A stretch of DNA of 64,000 bases from Rubrivivax sp. (lineage in GTDB: Bacteria; Pseudomonadota; Gammaproteobacteria; Burkholderiales; Burkholderiaceae_C): NCBI GenBank assembly GCA_022842595.1, contig JALHPF010000022.1:1-64000 (forward strand), read 5' to 3'. Every line of letters begins with the position of its first letter. The first letter of the stretch is position 1. The notes under the pieces are model-generated. The model saw nothing but the letters and a program-made list of their open reading frames with translations, was not told the origin of the DNA and did not search any database. Below are positions 8,471 through 16,398 of the stretch, one piece after another. A program made the translations under genes and the position numbers.

Positions 8471-9046
8471 TCAGAGCATGTGCCCCACGTTCAGCAGCGT
8501 CAGCACGCCCAGCACCGCGAAGATGGCCGCGGCGATGCCATGCACCAGGGTCATCGAGATCCGGCGCGCGATGCGGTCGCCCAGGTAGACCGCCGGCACG
8601 TTGGCCAGCATCATGCCCAGCGTCGTGCCGGCCACCACGGCCACGAATTCGGCGCTGTAGCGCGCGGCCAGGGCCACGGTGGCGATCTGCGTCTTGTCGC
8701 CCATCTCGGCGATGAAGAAGGCCAGCACCGTGGTGCCGAACACGCCGAAGCGCGGTGTCCCGGCAACGGCGGCATCGTCGACCTTGTCGGGCACCAGCAT
8801 CCACGCTGCCACGGCCAGGAACGAGAGGCCGACGATCCAGCGCAGCACGTCCGGCCCCAGCTGCGCCGACACCCACGCACCCACGGCACCGGCCAGCGCA
8901 TGGTTGGCCAGCGTCGCCACCAGGATGCCGGCGATGATGGGCAAGGGCCTGCGAAAGCGCGCAGCCAGCAACATGGCCAGCAGCTGCGTCTTGTCGCCCA
9001 TTTCGCCCAGCGCCACGACGCCGGTCGAAACCAGGAATGCTTCCAA
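8471..9046 (-). CDS. mneA: Mn2+ exporter, TMEM165/GDT1 (MneA) family
   Basis: A 191-residue inner-membrane protein of the UPF0016/TMEM165 family. It carries the family's two signature motifs, EMGDKTQL near residue 14 and EMGDKTQI near 115, one in each half of an inverted duplication of three helices. Family members export Mn2+ (MneA in Vibrio, Mnx in cyanobacteria). The start codon is TTG at 9046, with GGAG 7 nt upstream; no ATG in frame precedes the first motif. The leader carries a yybP-ykoY riboswitch and a terminator hairpin, so expression should rise with Mn2+. This regulatory context supports the manganese assignment over the calcium/proton exchange suggested for eukaryotic relatives. 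Confidence 0.92.
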   Translation of the reverse strand: MEAFLVSTGVVALGEMGDKTQLLAMLLAARFRRPLPIIAGILVATLANHALAGAVGAWVSAQLGPDVLRWIVGLSFLAVAAWMLVPDKVDDAAVAGTPRFGVFGTTVLAFFIAEMGDKTQIATVALAARYSAEFVAVVAGTTLGMMLANVPAVYLGDRIARRISMTLVHGIAAAIFAVLGVLTLLNVGHML

Positions 9047-9067
9047 ATGAATCTCCAGGGGGCCGGC

Positions 9068-9117
9068 AAAAACCGAAGACCACAGCGCACCCCGGCCCGA
9101 CCGGCGGCACTGTGGTC
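9068..9117 (-). terminator. Riboswitch-linked intrinsic terminator
   Basis: On the minus strand an 8-bp stem GACCACAG/CTGTGGTC (9117-9110 with 9085-9078) encloses a GC-rich 24-nt loop. It is followed after five bases by five T residues (9072-9068). The 5' arm shares GACC with the 3' end of the aptamer, so the folded aptamer and the terminator should be mutually exclusive, an ON-switch layout. Confidence 0.75.
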
Positions 9118-9222
9118 AAAGGTCTTGCCAAGCTTCAGCGAGCCGCTCGCACCATGGCCTGCGGGCCAAGTGTGTTGATGCGAGCCCCTGCCGGTGGCAG
9201 GGCGGCTACTCCCCAATGACGA
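9110..9222 (-). promoter_or_regulatory. yybP-ykoY manganese riboswitch aptamer
   Basis: Read on the minus strand, the leader contains the family's conserved blocks in order and spacing: GGGGAGTAGC (9214-9205), CATCAACACACTTGGC (9180-9165) and GGCAAGACCTTTGACC (9129-9114). These correspond to the two Mn2+-binding internal loops of yybP-ykoY aptamers. It lies 60-170 nt upstream of the TTG start of the exporter gene. A terminator hairpin begins within the aptamer's 3' end. Identification is from recalled consensus elements, not a covariance search. Confidence 0.9.
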
Positions 9223-9256
9223 GCAGGCCCCGAGTGTAAGCCGCGAAGGCAGGCCG

Positions 9257-10273
9257 TCAGAACACGGCGTGGTCGCCTCGCTCGACGCTGGCTTCGCCGC
9301 GCAGCAGCCGCGCATAGTGCGCACGCAGCGTGTCGCTGCCGGTCGAAGGCGTGGCCGCGGCGTCGTACAGGCCCGTGGCCGGGTTCAGCACCAGCATCGA
9401 TTCGGTGGCGTAGTAGCGGCCGATGCGCGCCAGCTCGGCCTTGGCAGCCAGCGCCGGAAGCACACGCCCGGCCAGCGCGAGCGTGCCGATGATCGCGTCG
9501 AGCAACGCCACCGGCACCTGCCTGAAGCGCATGGGCCGGCCGGCCAGTTCGAACAGCATCTCGCCCTGTTCGCGCGGGGTGATGGCCGGGCCGGGGCCAC
9601 CGATGGGCAGGATGCGGTTCCAGCGTTCGGGCTCGCTCAGGCAGCCGGCGAGATAGCGGCCCAGGTCGTCGTCGCTGATCGGCTTGCAGGCCGTCAGCCG
9701 GCCGTCGCCGAACAGCAGGAAGGGCCGGCCCTGCTGCACCCGCGCCACCTGCCCCGACAGCGACTTGAAGAAGGCCGTGGGGCGGACGATCGAATAGCGC
9801 AGCCCAGAATCCACCAAGGCCTGTTCGAACGCCAGCTTGGCCTGCTGGAAGGCGAGCAGCGGCTTCTGCACGCAGATGGCCGAGAGCAGCACCACCTGCT
9901 GCACCCCGGCCTCTCGGGCCGCTGCCAGCGCATGCAGATGGGCAGCGTGGTCGATGGCCCAGGCGTCCCCAGGACCGCCGGTGCGCGAGGCCAGGCAGGA
10001 CACGAGCACGTCGAAGCGCTCGCCGCGGAAGCCATCGCGGGCCAGCGATTCAGGGTCGCTGACTTCGCCCTCGCGCAGTTCAGCGCCGGGCAGCAGTTGC
10101 GCCAGGCCCTCGCGCCCGAGCCGGCCACCGACGCCGGCGCGCGGCCGCACCAGGCAAACCACGGGGTGGCCAGCCGCGACCAGCGCACGCACCGTGGCCT
10201 GGCCGATGGTGCCGGTGGCGCCGAGCATGAAGACACGGCGGGCAGCGACGGCAGGCAAGGGTGAGATCGGCAC
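9257..10273 (-). CDS. bciA: Divinyl chlorophyllide a 8-vinyl-reductase
   Basis: A 338-residue NAD(P)-binding atypical short-chain dehydrogenase. The Rossmann motif GATGTIGQ is near residue 18. The family-typical blocks RPTAFFKSLSGQ near 170 and RYYATESMLVLNPATG near 295 identify BciA, which reduces the 8-vinyl group of divinyl chlorophyllide with NADPH in (bacterio)chlorophyll synthesis. The probable start is GTG at 10273, with no strong ribosome-binding site. No other photosynthesis gene is in the window, so it sits apart from a photosynthesis cluster, as in some purple betaproteobacteria. An ordinary NmrA-like reductase is the alternative, but the C-terminal signature argues against it. Confidence 0.85.
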   Translation of the reverse strand: MPISPLPAVAARRVFMLGATGTIGQATVRALVAAGHPVVCLVRPRAGVGGRLGREGLAQLLPGAELREGEVSDPESLARDGFRGERFDVLVSCLASRTGGPGDAWAIDHAAHLHALAAAREAGVQQVVLLSAICVQKPLLAFQQAKLAFEQALVDSGLRYSIVRPTAFFKSLSGQVARVQQGRPFLLFGDGRLTACKPISDDDLGRYLAGCLSEPERWNRILPIGGPGPAITPREQGEMLFELAGRPMRFRQVPVALLDAIIGTLALAGRVLPALAAKAELARIGRYYATESMLVLNPATGLYDAAATPSTGSDTLRAHYARLLRGEASVERGDHAVF

Positions 10274-10349
10274 GCGATGATCTTAGGCGCAGCCGCCGTC
10301 CTGGCGCCACGGGTGGCCGGGCGTTGCCTGGCGTCGCGCCAGGCCGGGT

Positions 10350-10526
10350 TCAGCCGCCGGGGCCCGACAGTTGCCGCGTGTGGATCTTCAGCATCAAGCG
10401 CGCATATTCCAGCCGCGCATGCAGCTCCTGCAACTGGGTTTGCAGTGCCTGCCACTGGGCAAGCTGCTGCGCCAGCGCGTTCACCAGGGCCTGCGGGTCC
10501 GGAGGGGGTGGGGATGGCTCGTCCAT
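10350..10526 (-). CDS. Small Gln-rich coiled-coil protein
   Basis: A 58-residue reading frame beginning ATG at 10526 and ending TGA at 10350. After a Pro-rich start (MDEPSPPPPDP) the rest is one predicted amphipathic helix with heptad-like Leu/Ala spacing and many Gln residues (LAQQLAQWQALQTQLQELH). There is no Cys, signal peptide or membrane segment. Codon choice matches the neighbouring genes. Upstream GGGG abuts the ATG, so the ribosome-binding site is poor. Function unknown; probably real but unproven. Confidence 0.5.
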   Translation of the reverse strand: MDEPSPPPPDPQALVNALAQQLAQWQALQTQLQELHARLEYARLMLKIHTRQLSGPGG

Positions 10527-10618
10527 CCCCGAATGATCGGCCGCCCCCGGCCCGGCGTCGACCCTACGACCGCGGGCATCGGATCGCCCATTCGCGGGGG
10601 GCGTGGGCGCAGACGGGG

Positions 10619-10777
10619 CTACTTAGGGTTGTTCTTCAGGGCCGCGGCGGCTTCGTCTTCGCGGATGTGCTTGATGAAGTAGCGGATGAAGAACACGCCC
10701 ATGCCCAGCATGAAGGCGATACCGCCAATGCTCATCAGGCCAACATCGGTGGTGAACAGGTCCTTGAGTGCGTGCAT
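10619..10777 (-). CDS. DUF3149 small membrane protein
   Basis: A 52-residue protein starting MHALKDLFTTDVGLMS at ATG 10777. This is the signature opening of DUF3149, a family of tiny single-span membrane proteins common in betaproteobacteria and some gammaproteobacteria. One transmembrane helix (residues 15-35, IGGIAFMLGMGVFFIRYFI) is followed by a charged tail. Its role is unknown. A CTGAT-N4-ATCAA site of FNR type lies about 100 bp upstream, suggesting possible oxygen-responsive control. Confidence 0.8.
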   Translation of the reverse strand: MHALKDLFTTDVGLMSIGGIAFMLGMGVFFIRYFIKHIREDEAAAALKNNPK

Positions 10778-10874
10778 GTCCGGCTTTCCATGGCTTCGAT
10801 AGTTCCATTTGGCGCGGTCCGGCGCAGGCGGAAATTGCTCTTCATCAAGCCCCGGGCGTGTTTTCTGCAGGAAG

Positions 10875-10888
10875 CTGATCCACATCAA
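10875..10888. promoter_or_regulatory. FNR/Anr-like half-perfect palindrome
   Basis: CTGATCCACATCAA matches the FNR/Anr consensus TTGAT-N4-ATCAA at nine of ten defined positions. It lies between the divergent DUF3149 gene (98 bp from its start) and the TlpA-like gene (175 bp from its start), so it could serve either. Confidence 0.4.
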
Positions 10889-11062
10889 ACGAGCGCCAGG
10901 GCAATGGCGCGGGCCGACCCCAAGAAAACGAAAGCCCACGGCAGCAGGTACAAGAGACGACCCACCCCAACCCATGAAAGCGGTCGCGCCGCTGCCGTGA
11001 CATCGAGAACGCTGGCCCGGCATGCCGGGCACACGATTGCACTGAACGGAAACTCACTCACG

Positions 11063-11878
11063 ATGCTGTCGATCTCCATCGGGCCGCTGGCCTTCCCGCT
11101 GGCACCGCTGCCGGTTCTGCTTGCGCTGCTGCTTTCGGCATGGGTGGCCCGGCGCATGGACGAGCGGGCCGAAACGGCGGTCTGGATCTCGGCGCTTGCC
11201 GGGCTGCTTGCCGCTCGTCTCGGCCACCTGGCCATGCATGCCGACGCCTACCTGGCCACGCCCGGGGCCATGCTCGACATTCGCGACGGCGGCTGGAACG
11301 CAGCTGCCGGCTGGGCGGTCGCCGCGGCCGTACTGGCCTGGCGCGCGGCAGCCGTGGCCCGGCTGCGCCCGGCGCTGGTCAGCGCCGCTGTGGCGGGGCT
11401 GGTCATCGGGGTCGGCGGGCAGCTGGCCTTGCAGCTCGCGACGCCTGACCGCAGAGCGCAGCCGGCACCCGCCGTGGCCCTGCTGCCTCTGGCGGCAGCA
11501 GAAGCCACCCCTTCGACCCTGGCCGACCTGGTGCGTGGCCAGCCCACCGTCGTCAACCTCTGGGCCACCTGGTGTGCGCCCTGCCGGGCCGAGATGCCGA
11601 TGCTCGCCGCCGCCCAGCAACGCCATGCCGATGTTCGTTTCCTGTTCGTCAACCAGGGCGAAGAAGCAGCGGTCGTGAACCGCTACCTGCAGCGCGAAGC
11701 CCTGCCGCTGCGCGACGTCTGGCTGGACGCGCCCCGTGGGCTCGGCGCGGCGGTCCAGTCCAGCGGCTTGCCCACGACCCTGTTCTACGACGCCCAGGGG
11801 CGCCTGGTGGACGCCCACATGGGCCTGCTCAACGCTGCAGCCCTGCGCGCCCGCCTGCAGGCGCTGCGCGAAGACTGA
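11063..11878 (+). CDS. TlpA-like membrane thiol-disulfide reductase
   Basis: A 271-residue protein. The N-terminal about 130 residues hold several hydrophobic segments resembling the first helices of Lgt-type membrane domains. The C-terminal about 130 residues form a thioredoxin/TlpA fold with active site WATWCAPCRAEMP near residue 172 and the cis-Pro loop SGLPTTLFYD near 235. It probably faces the periplasm and reduces disulfides, for example in cytochrome c maturation. The frame is open far upstream, but ATG at 11063 begins the hydrophobic segment and was preferred; its GGA ribosome-binding site is distant. Confidence 0.82.
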   Translation: MLSISIGPLAFPLAPLPVLLALLLSAWVARRMDERAETAVWISALAGLLAARLGHLAMHADAYLATPGAMLDIRDGGWNAAAGWAVAAAVLAWRAAAVARLRPALVSAAVAGLVIGVGGQLALQLATPDRRAQPAPAVALLPLAAAEATPSTLADLVRGQPTVVNLWATWCAPCRAEMPMLAAAQQRHADVRFLFVNQGEEAAVVNRYLQREALPLRDVWLDAPRGLGAAVQSSGLPTTLFYDAQGRLVDAHMGLLNAAALRARLQALRED

Positions 11879-12006
11879 AGGCCCGGCGGCGGCTGGGAGC
11901 CGGCGTGCAGCACATCCTGGCCAAACGCCGGCCTGTCGCAAGCGGCCTGGTGCCGTGGCTGCCTGTCTGAAAGACTTGCCGCCTTCCTTCACTGCCTGCC
12001 TGCACC

Positions 12007-13443
12007 ATGAGCCTGCATGCGAACCTGGCTTGGCCCTGGCGCCACCGCCACCAGCGACTCATCAACACCCTTCGGCTGGTGGCCCTGGCTGCGCTGGTCA
12101 CGGTGCTACCTGCCCTGGCCGCGCCACCCGAGCCCGCGGCATTGCGCAGCCAGCTCGACGCCTTGCTTGCCCGCGCCGTGCCAGCCCCCAGCGAACCTGG
12201 CGTGGTGCTGCTGGTGGCACGCGGCGACACCGTGCTGTACCGCCAGGCACGAGGCATGGCCAGCCTGGAACTGGTCGTGGCGCTGGCGCCCGAGCATGTG
12301 CTGCGCATCGCCTCGATCACGAAGCAGTACGCTGCCGCCGCCATGCTGCAGCTGGTGGACCAGGGCCGTGCCCGCCTCGAAGACCCGCTGTCGACCTGGC
12401 TGCCCGACTACCCGGGCGGCCAGGCCATCACGCTGGCCCAGTTGCTCAACCACACCTCGGGCGTGAAGAGCTACACCGGCATCCGCGGCTACATGGGCAA
12501 CCCGGTGCGGCGCGACCTGAAAACGGCCGAGCTCGTGGCCGAATTCAGCGGCCAGCCGGTCGACTTCGCGCCCGGCCAGGGCTGGGCCTACAACAACTCG
12601 GGCTACGTGCTGGTGGGTGCTGTCATCGAAGCCATCACCCAGCAGCCGTGGCAGGCCCAGGTGGCGGCGATGCTGCAGCCACTGGGCCTGCAGCAGACGA
12701 CCTACGACGCCCCCGACCGGGTGATCCCGGGTCTGGTGTCGGGCTACAGCCGCGGCAGCGGCGGGCTGGAACGTGCGGGCCTGATCAGCATGACACAGCC
12801 GCATGCCGCCGGCGCGCTGGTGAGCACGGTCGACGAGCTCTGGCGCTGGAACCTGGCCCTGCACCGCGGGCAGGTGCTCAAGCCCGAGACCTACCAGCGG
12901 ATGACATCGCCCGAGGGTCCACATGCTCAGAAGTCGGGCTACGGCTATGGCATCCGCAAGGAGACGCTGCGCGGCCGGCCGATGCTGCAGCACGGTGGCG
13001 GCATCCACGGCTTCAAATCGGTGTTGATCTGGCTGCCAGCCGAACAGCTGAGCGTGGCCGTACTGCACAACAGCGACAGCGCGCAGCTCCACGCCGGCAC
13101 ATTCGGCCGCCAGGTGGCGGCCATCGCCCTGGGCGAGCCTTTCCCCGATGGCCCGACCCAGACGCCGCCGCTGGCGGAACTGGAGAAACTGCAGGGCGTG
13201 TGGCGCCGCGTCGGCGCGGCAGCCAGCGAAGACCGCCTGCTGCGCTTGCAGGACGGCGTGCTGCTGGTAGCCCGCGGCGCCGGCCGGCCACAAGCGTTGC
13301 GGCCGCTGGCCGGCGGCGTGTTCGTCTTCGAAGGTTCGACCCATCGCCTGCAAGCCATGCCGGGCACCGACGACATGCGCTACTTCCACGACGGCGAAGG
13401 CGAAGGCGAGGTCTGGCGGCGGGTGGCTGCCCTGCCGGGCTGA
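12007..13443 (+). CDS. Serine hydrolase, class C beta-lactamase family
   Basis: A 478-residue exported protein. A signal-type hydrophobic stretch near residues 20-38 ends in PALAAPP. The beta-lactamase/DD-peptidase fold motifs are present: SITK near residue 104 with the nucleophilic Ser and Lys, YNN near 195, and HGGG near 329 in place of KTG. These mark family S12 (esterases, D-aminopeptidases, penicillin-binding-protein-like enzymes). The C-terminal about 100 residues form an extra lipocalin-like beta domain as in several S12 enzymes. No resistance function is implied. The DoxX and exported-protein genes follow on the same strand. Confidence 0.87.
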   Translation: MSLHANLAWPWRHRHQRLINTLRLVALAALVTVLPALAAPPEPAALRSQLDALLARAVPAPSEPGVVLLVARGDTVLYRQARGMASLELVVALAPEHVLRIASITKQYAAAAMLQLVDQGRARLEDPLSTWLPDYPGGQAITLAQLLNHTSGVKSYTGIRGYMGNPVRRDLKTAELVAEFSGQPVDFAPGQGWAYNNSGYVLVGAVIEAITQQPWQAQVAAMLQPLGLQQTTYDAPDRVIPGLVSGYSRGSGGLERAGLISMTQPHAAGALVSTVDELWRWNLALHRGQVLKPETYQRMTSPEGPHAQKSGYGYGIRKETLRGRPMLQHGGGIHGFKSVLIWLPAEQLSVAVLHNSDSAQLHAGTFGRQVAAIALGEPFPDGPTQTPPLAELEKLQGVWRRVGAAASEDRLLRLQDGVLLVARGAGRPQALRPLAGGVFVFEGSTHRLQAMPGTDDMRYFHDGEGEGEVWRRVAALPG

Positions 13444-13593
13444 AGGCCCATGTACGGGCGAGGCCGGGTGCACTGCCCGAAGGTGCTGTGGCCCGTCGGT
13501 TCGGGCACGCCTAGCATCCACCGCAATCCAAGCCACCCTGAACGATCCCCGCCCTTGAAGTCTCGCGAACCTCAATTTCCAGCTGCCGCCAGG

Positions 13594-14082
13594 ATGGCAT
13601 CGGCGCTGCACGCCTACCCCTTCGTCTCGCTGCCTGTGGCGCTGGTCGTCCTGCGCGTGGCGGTGGCGGTGTTCTTCATGGCCCATGCCGCGGTACGCAT
13701 CGTCAACGGTTCGATCCCGGGTTTCGGCGGCTTCCTGGAAAACCGCGGCTTCCCCTACGGCGTGGCCATCGTCTGGGCGGTGACGTCGTACGAGCTGGCG
13801 GCTGGCCTGTTGATGGCCCTCGGCTGGCGCGCACGCTGGATGGCCACCGGCCTGTTCATCGTTGCCGCCATGGGCATCGTGCTCATTCACCGCCATCTCG
13901 GCTGGTTCGTCGGCGAACATGGGACGGGCGGCAGCGAATACAGCGTGTCGTTGATGGTGTCGCTGCTGGTGATCGCCGCCGCCGAGCGCGATCGCAATCG
14001 CCATCGCCATCGCCATCGCCCGAGCATGGCGGCGGCCCCGTTCTTCCCTGGCGTCAAGACCAACCCTCCGGAGTCATCATGA
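13594..14082 (+). CDS. DoxX family membrane protein
   Basis: A 162-residue inner-membrane protein with four hydrophobic helices and the DoxX features VLRVAVAVFFMAHA, GFPYGVAIVWAVTSYELAAGLLMALGW and a short periplasmic loop. The frame is open from 13450, but the upstream part lacks coding character, so ATG at 13594 was chosen although only AGG directly precedes it. The C-terminus contains an Arg-His repeat encoded by five atcgcc-like hexamers (13991-14020). Its stop overlaps the next gene's start (ATGA). DoxX proteins are linked to redox and thiol homeostasis, but the specific role is unknown. Confidence 0.78.
   Translation: MASALHAYPFVSLPVALVVLRVAVAVFFMAHAAVRIVNGSIPGFGGFLENRGFPYGVAIVWAVTSYELAAGLLMALGWRARWMATGLFIVAAMGIVLIHRHLGWFVGEHGTGGSEYSVSLMVSLLVIAAAERDRNRHRHRHRPSMAAAPFFPGVKTNPPESS
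13991..14020 (+). repeat. Hexanucleotide tandem repeat
   Basis: Five consecutive units of atcgcc (first unit atcgca) at the 3' end of the doxX-like gene encode alternating Arg-His. Slippage would add or remove two residues without a frameshift. Confidence 0.8.
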
Positions 14083-14690
14083 ATCTTCGCCTGATCTCGG
14101 CGCTTGTTTGCGCCGCCCTGCCGTTGCCGCAAGAGGCCCTGGCCGAGGAAGCCCCCAGCTTCAGCAGCCCGCTGCTGCTCATCCCGCGTGTCGACAGCGT
14201 CGAACGCGCCGGCCAGTTCCAGTCGGCACGCTTCGAACTTCAAGCCGACGGCAGCTGGCGCCTGGCGGCGGTGGAATCCGTGACTTCACCGCGCCTGCAG
14301 CCCGTGAAGGTGGCGCAGGTCGAGGTCGTCAAGACCTCGTCGTTTCCCGTGTCGGTGTACCTGCGTGCCAGCGGCTTTCAGCAGCTGTGCGGCTACGACG
14401 GTCGTGCACGGGTGCACCAGCGCAGCGTGAATGGCCGCTTCGAGGTGGCCATCAGCGTACGCCATACCGACCTGGCCACCGAACAGCTGGCTGCATTCGG
14501 CACACTGGTCTGCCCGGCTGTCGCGCGGGCCTTCAAGATGACCATTCCGCTGCCCGTCTACGGGCTGGCGGCGGGCACCCATACGTTTGCGGTGAACGGT
14601 GTCACCGGCAGCTTCACGCTGGACCGCGAGAACCGGCTGGAGGGTGACTGCGACGCCGGCCAGGAAGCCGAATTGCGCTTCTGCCGCTGA
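14079..14690 (+). CDS. Hypothetical exported protein
   Basis: A 203-residue protein with a short signal peptide (cleavage probably near EALAEEAP, residue 22). The mature part appears all-beta with four cysteines (SQLCGYDG-like segment near 104, LVCPA near 146, two at the C-terminus in EGDCDAG and LRFCR) that could form disulfides in the periplasm. The start overlaps the doxX stop by 4 bp and has GGAG upstream, so the two are probably co-translated. No family was recognised. Confidence 0.72.
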   Translation: MNLRLISALVCAALPLPQEALAEEAPSFSSPLLLIPRVDSVERAGQFQSARFELQADGSWRLAAVESVTSPRLQPVKVAQVEVVKTSSFPVSVYLRASGFQQLCGYDGRARVHQRSVNGRFEVAISVRHTDLATEQLAAFGTLVCPAVARAFKMTIPLPVYGLAAGTHTFAVNGVTGSFTLDRENRLEGDCDAGQEAELRFCR

Positions 14691-14703
14691 GGCAGCCGCT
14701 GCA

Positions 14704-15729
14704 TCAGAACGCGGCCTTCTCGGCTTCCAGGTAGGCCAGGCTGATGTATTTGCCGATGTTGCCGTCCCAGCCCTGGGTGCGCCCGGCGTGTGCGGCCACC
14801 GTCGGGTCGGCGAGCACGCGGCGCCGGGCCTGGGCTTCGTCTTCACCTGCCTTCACGGCGGCTTCGCAGTTGCGGTAGATGCCGCTGAACAGCAGGCGCT
14901 GTTCGGCCAGCAGCGTGCGGCTGGCGTGGCCGTGGCCAGGCACCCACAGCGCGCCGGGCACGTCACGCTCCAGCGTGTCGAAGGTCTTGAGCGTGCCCAG
15001 GTAGCTGCCGTCGTCCATGTTGGCGATGCGACCGTTCATCGCCACGTCGCCGACGTAGACAACGCCGTCCTCCAACACTTCCACGCACAGGTCGGCTTCG
15101 GTGTGGGCCCGGCCGTGGTGGTGGAATTTCAAGGTGGTATCGCCGAAGCGCAGAGTGGTGCCGTGCCCGGCGTCACGGTCGGGCGGCACGACCTGCGTGC
15201 CCATCGTTGCGCCGTTGGTCCAGCGCTCCATGAGCGATCGCCACGCATTGCCCGCCATGCCCTGGATCTGCGCTCGCGCGGCCGGGTGGGCGTGGATCGG
15301 CAAGGCCGGACCGAAGGCCTGCACGAAGGCGTCGTTGCCGAGGAAATGGTCGCCGTGGTAATGCGAATTGACCACCGCCACCACCGGCTTGTCGGTCAGG
15401 GTGCGAAGTCGGCGGATGGCCATCTCGCCGATCTGCACCGAAGCCCCGGTGTCCAGCACCACGACGCCGACCGATGTCAGGACAAAAATGATGTTGGCCA
15501 TCATGCCGCGGTTTTCCGGCGTGGGAAAACCGTCTGCAGCGAACACCATGGCGACACGCGGGCTCAGGCGCTGGAGGGGCTGGTCGGGCACCGCGGGACC
15601 GCGGATGAAGTCGTCGGCAGCCTGCGCCCAGCGCTGCACCGGTGGCAGCAGCAGCGTGCCGCTCAGGCCCAGCGCCAGGCCATGGCGCAAAAGGTGGCGG
15701 CGTTCAGGGCGGAATGTCTGCGGGGCCAC
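14704..15729 (-). CDS. Tat-exported metallo-beta-lactamase hydrolase (SoxH-like)
   Basis: A 341-residue MBL-fold hydrolase. The N-terminus has a twin-arginine signal (ERRHLLRHGLALGLSG) and a cleavage region near QAADD, so the protein is exported folded. The zinc motif NSHYHGDHF (HxHxDH) is near residue 127, further ligands are in RAHTEAD and DVAMNG, and a late His is in VPGHGHAS. Relatives sit beside sox genes (SoxH) or quinoprotein systems. GTG at 15729 is preceded by CAGGAG. It is divergent from the ArsR/SoxYZ genes and shares a 177-bp regulatory gap with two candidate operators, so it is likely controlled together with them. Confidence 0.85.
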   Translation of the reverse strand: MAPQTFRPERRHLLRHGLALGLSGTLLLPPVQRWAQAADDFIRGPAVPDQPLQRLSPRVAMVFAADGFPTPENRGMMANIIFVLTSVGVVVLDTGASVQIGEMAIRRLRTLTDKPVVAVVNSHYHGDHFLGNDAFVQAFGPALPIHAHPAARAQIQGMAGNAWRSLMERWTNGATMGTQVVPPDRDAGHGTTLRFGDTTLKFHHHGRAHTEADLCVEVLEDGVVYVGDVAMNGRIANMDDGSYLGTLKTFDTLERDVPGALWVPGHGHASRTLLAEQRLLFSGIYRNCEAAVKAGEDEAQARRRVLADPTVAAHAGRTQGWDGNIGKYISLAYLEAEKAAF

Positions 15730-15765
15730 GGCGGTCTCCTGGCGGGTCGGCTTTATATAAGTCTT

Positions 15766-15785
15766 AGATGATATTCAAGTCATCT
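15766..15785. promoter_or_regulatory. Candidate ArsR-type operator 1
   Basis: The inverted repeat AGATGA-N8-TCATCT lies in the AT-rich part of the gap, 37 bp upstream of the GTG of the leftward MBL hydrolase. It overlaps the likely promoter (tttatataa at 15752-15760). It resembles the short dyads bound by ArsR-family repressors. Confidence 0.45.
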
Positions 15786-15824
15786 CAAGCTGTCACCGCT
15801 GCCCGCAGAACGTGGCCGCCCGTG

Positions 15825-15845
15825 CAAACCCTTGAACAGGGTTTG
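15825..15845. promoter_or_regulatory. Candidate ArsR-type operator 2
   Basis: A perfect 7-bp inverted repeat, CAAACCC/GGGTTTG around TTGAACA, lies 61 bp upstream of the ArsR gene. With operator 1 it would let the regulator control both itself and the divergent hydrolase. Confidence 0.5.
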
Positions 15846-15906
15846 TTCTCACACGCACATGCGCAAACGATCATATCTTTGAGCTCTTGCACAGGAGGAC
15901 GTGGTG

Positions 15907-16263
15907 ATGGCCGAACACGCAGAGATGAACGCTGTCTTCGACGCCGTGGCGCGCTATTTTTCGCTGCTTTCCGACCCGACCCGGCTGCGCATCATGCATG
16001 CACTGTGCAAGGCAGAGCGCACGGTCGGCGAGGTCGTGGAGCACACCGGCGGCACGCAGACCAACATCTCGCGCCAGCTGAACCTGATGCACGAGCGCGG
16101 CGCGCTGGCGCGGCGCAAGGAAGGCAGCCTCGTCTATTACCGCGTGGCCGACCAGACCTTGGTCGCCATGTGCCGCGAGGTATGTGCCCGCGTCGGTGAG
16201 GCCCAGGAGGCCAAGCCGGCGCTGCGCGACGGCCTGCGCACGATGGTCGACGAGTTCGGCTGA
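15907..16263 (+). CDS. ArsR-family regulator, sulfide/persulfide-sensor-like
   Basis: A 118-residue winged-helix repressor. The ArsR motif SDPTRLRIMHAL (residues 22-33) precedes the recognition helix TQTNISRQLNLM (50-61). Cys34 in the HALCKAE helix, with Cys89 and Cys93 in the last helix, occupies the general positions of the reactive pair in SqrR/BigR/SoxR-type persulfide sensors, though exact alignment was not possible. GTG at 15901 is also in frame, but AGGAGG at 15893-15898 is correctly spaced only for ATG at 15907. The gene heads the soxYZ cluster and probably derepresses it when reduced sulfur is present. Confidence 0.85.
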   Translation: MAEHAEMNAVFDAVARYFSLLSDPTRLRIMHALCKAERTVGEVVEHTGGTQTNISRQLNLMHERGALARRKEGSLVYYRVADQTLVAMCREVCARVGEAQEAKPALRDGLRTMVDEFG

Positions 16264-16398
16264 CACCGCCGCGGGCCCGGCCGCCTGCGCCCGCCTCGAC
16301 CTGAATCCACCGCCCCCCCGGCGGCCGCTTTGCCGTGGCCGTCGCAAGGGCATCGCCTTGCCCGAAACCAACGTCCCACACCGCCCAAGGAGCCCCGC

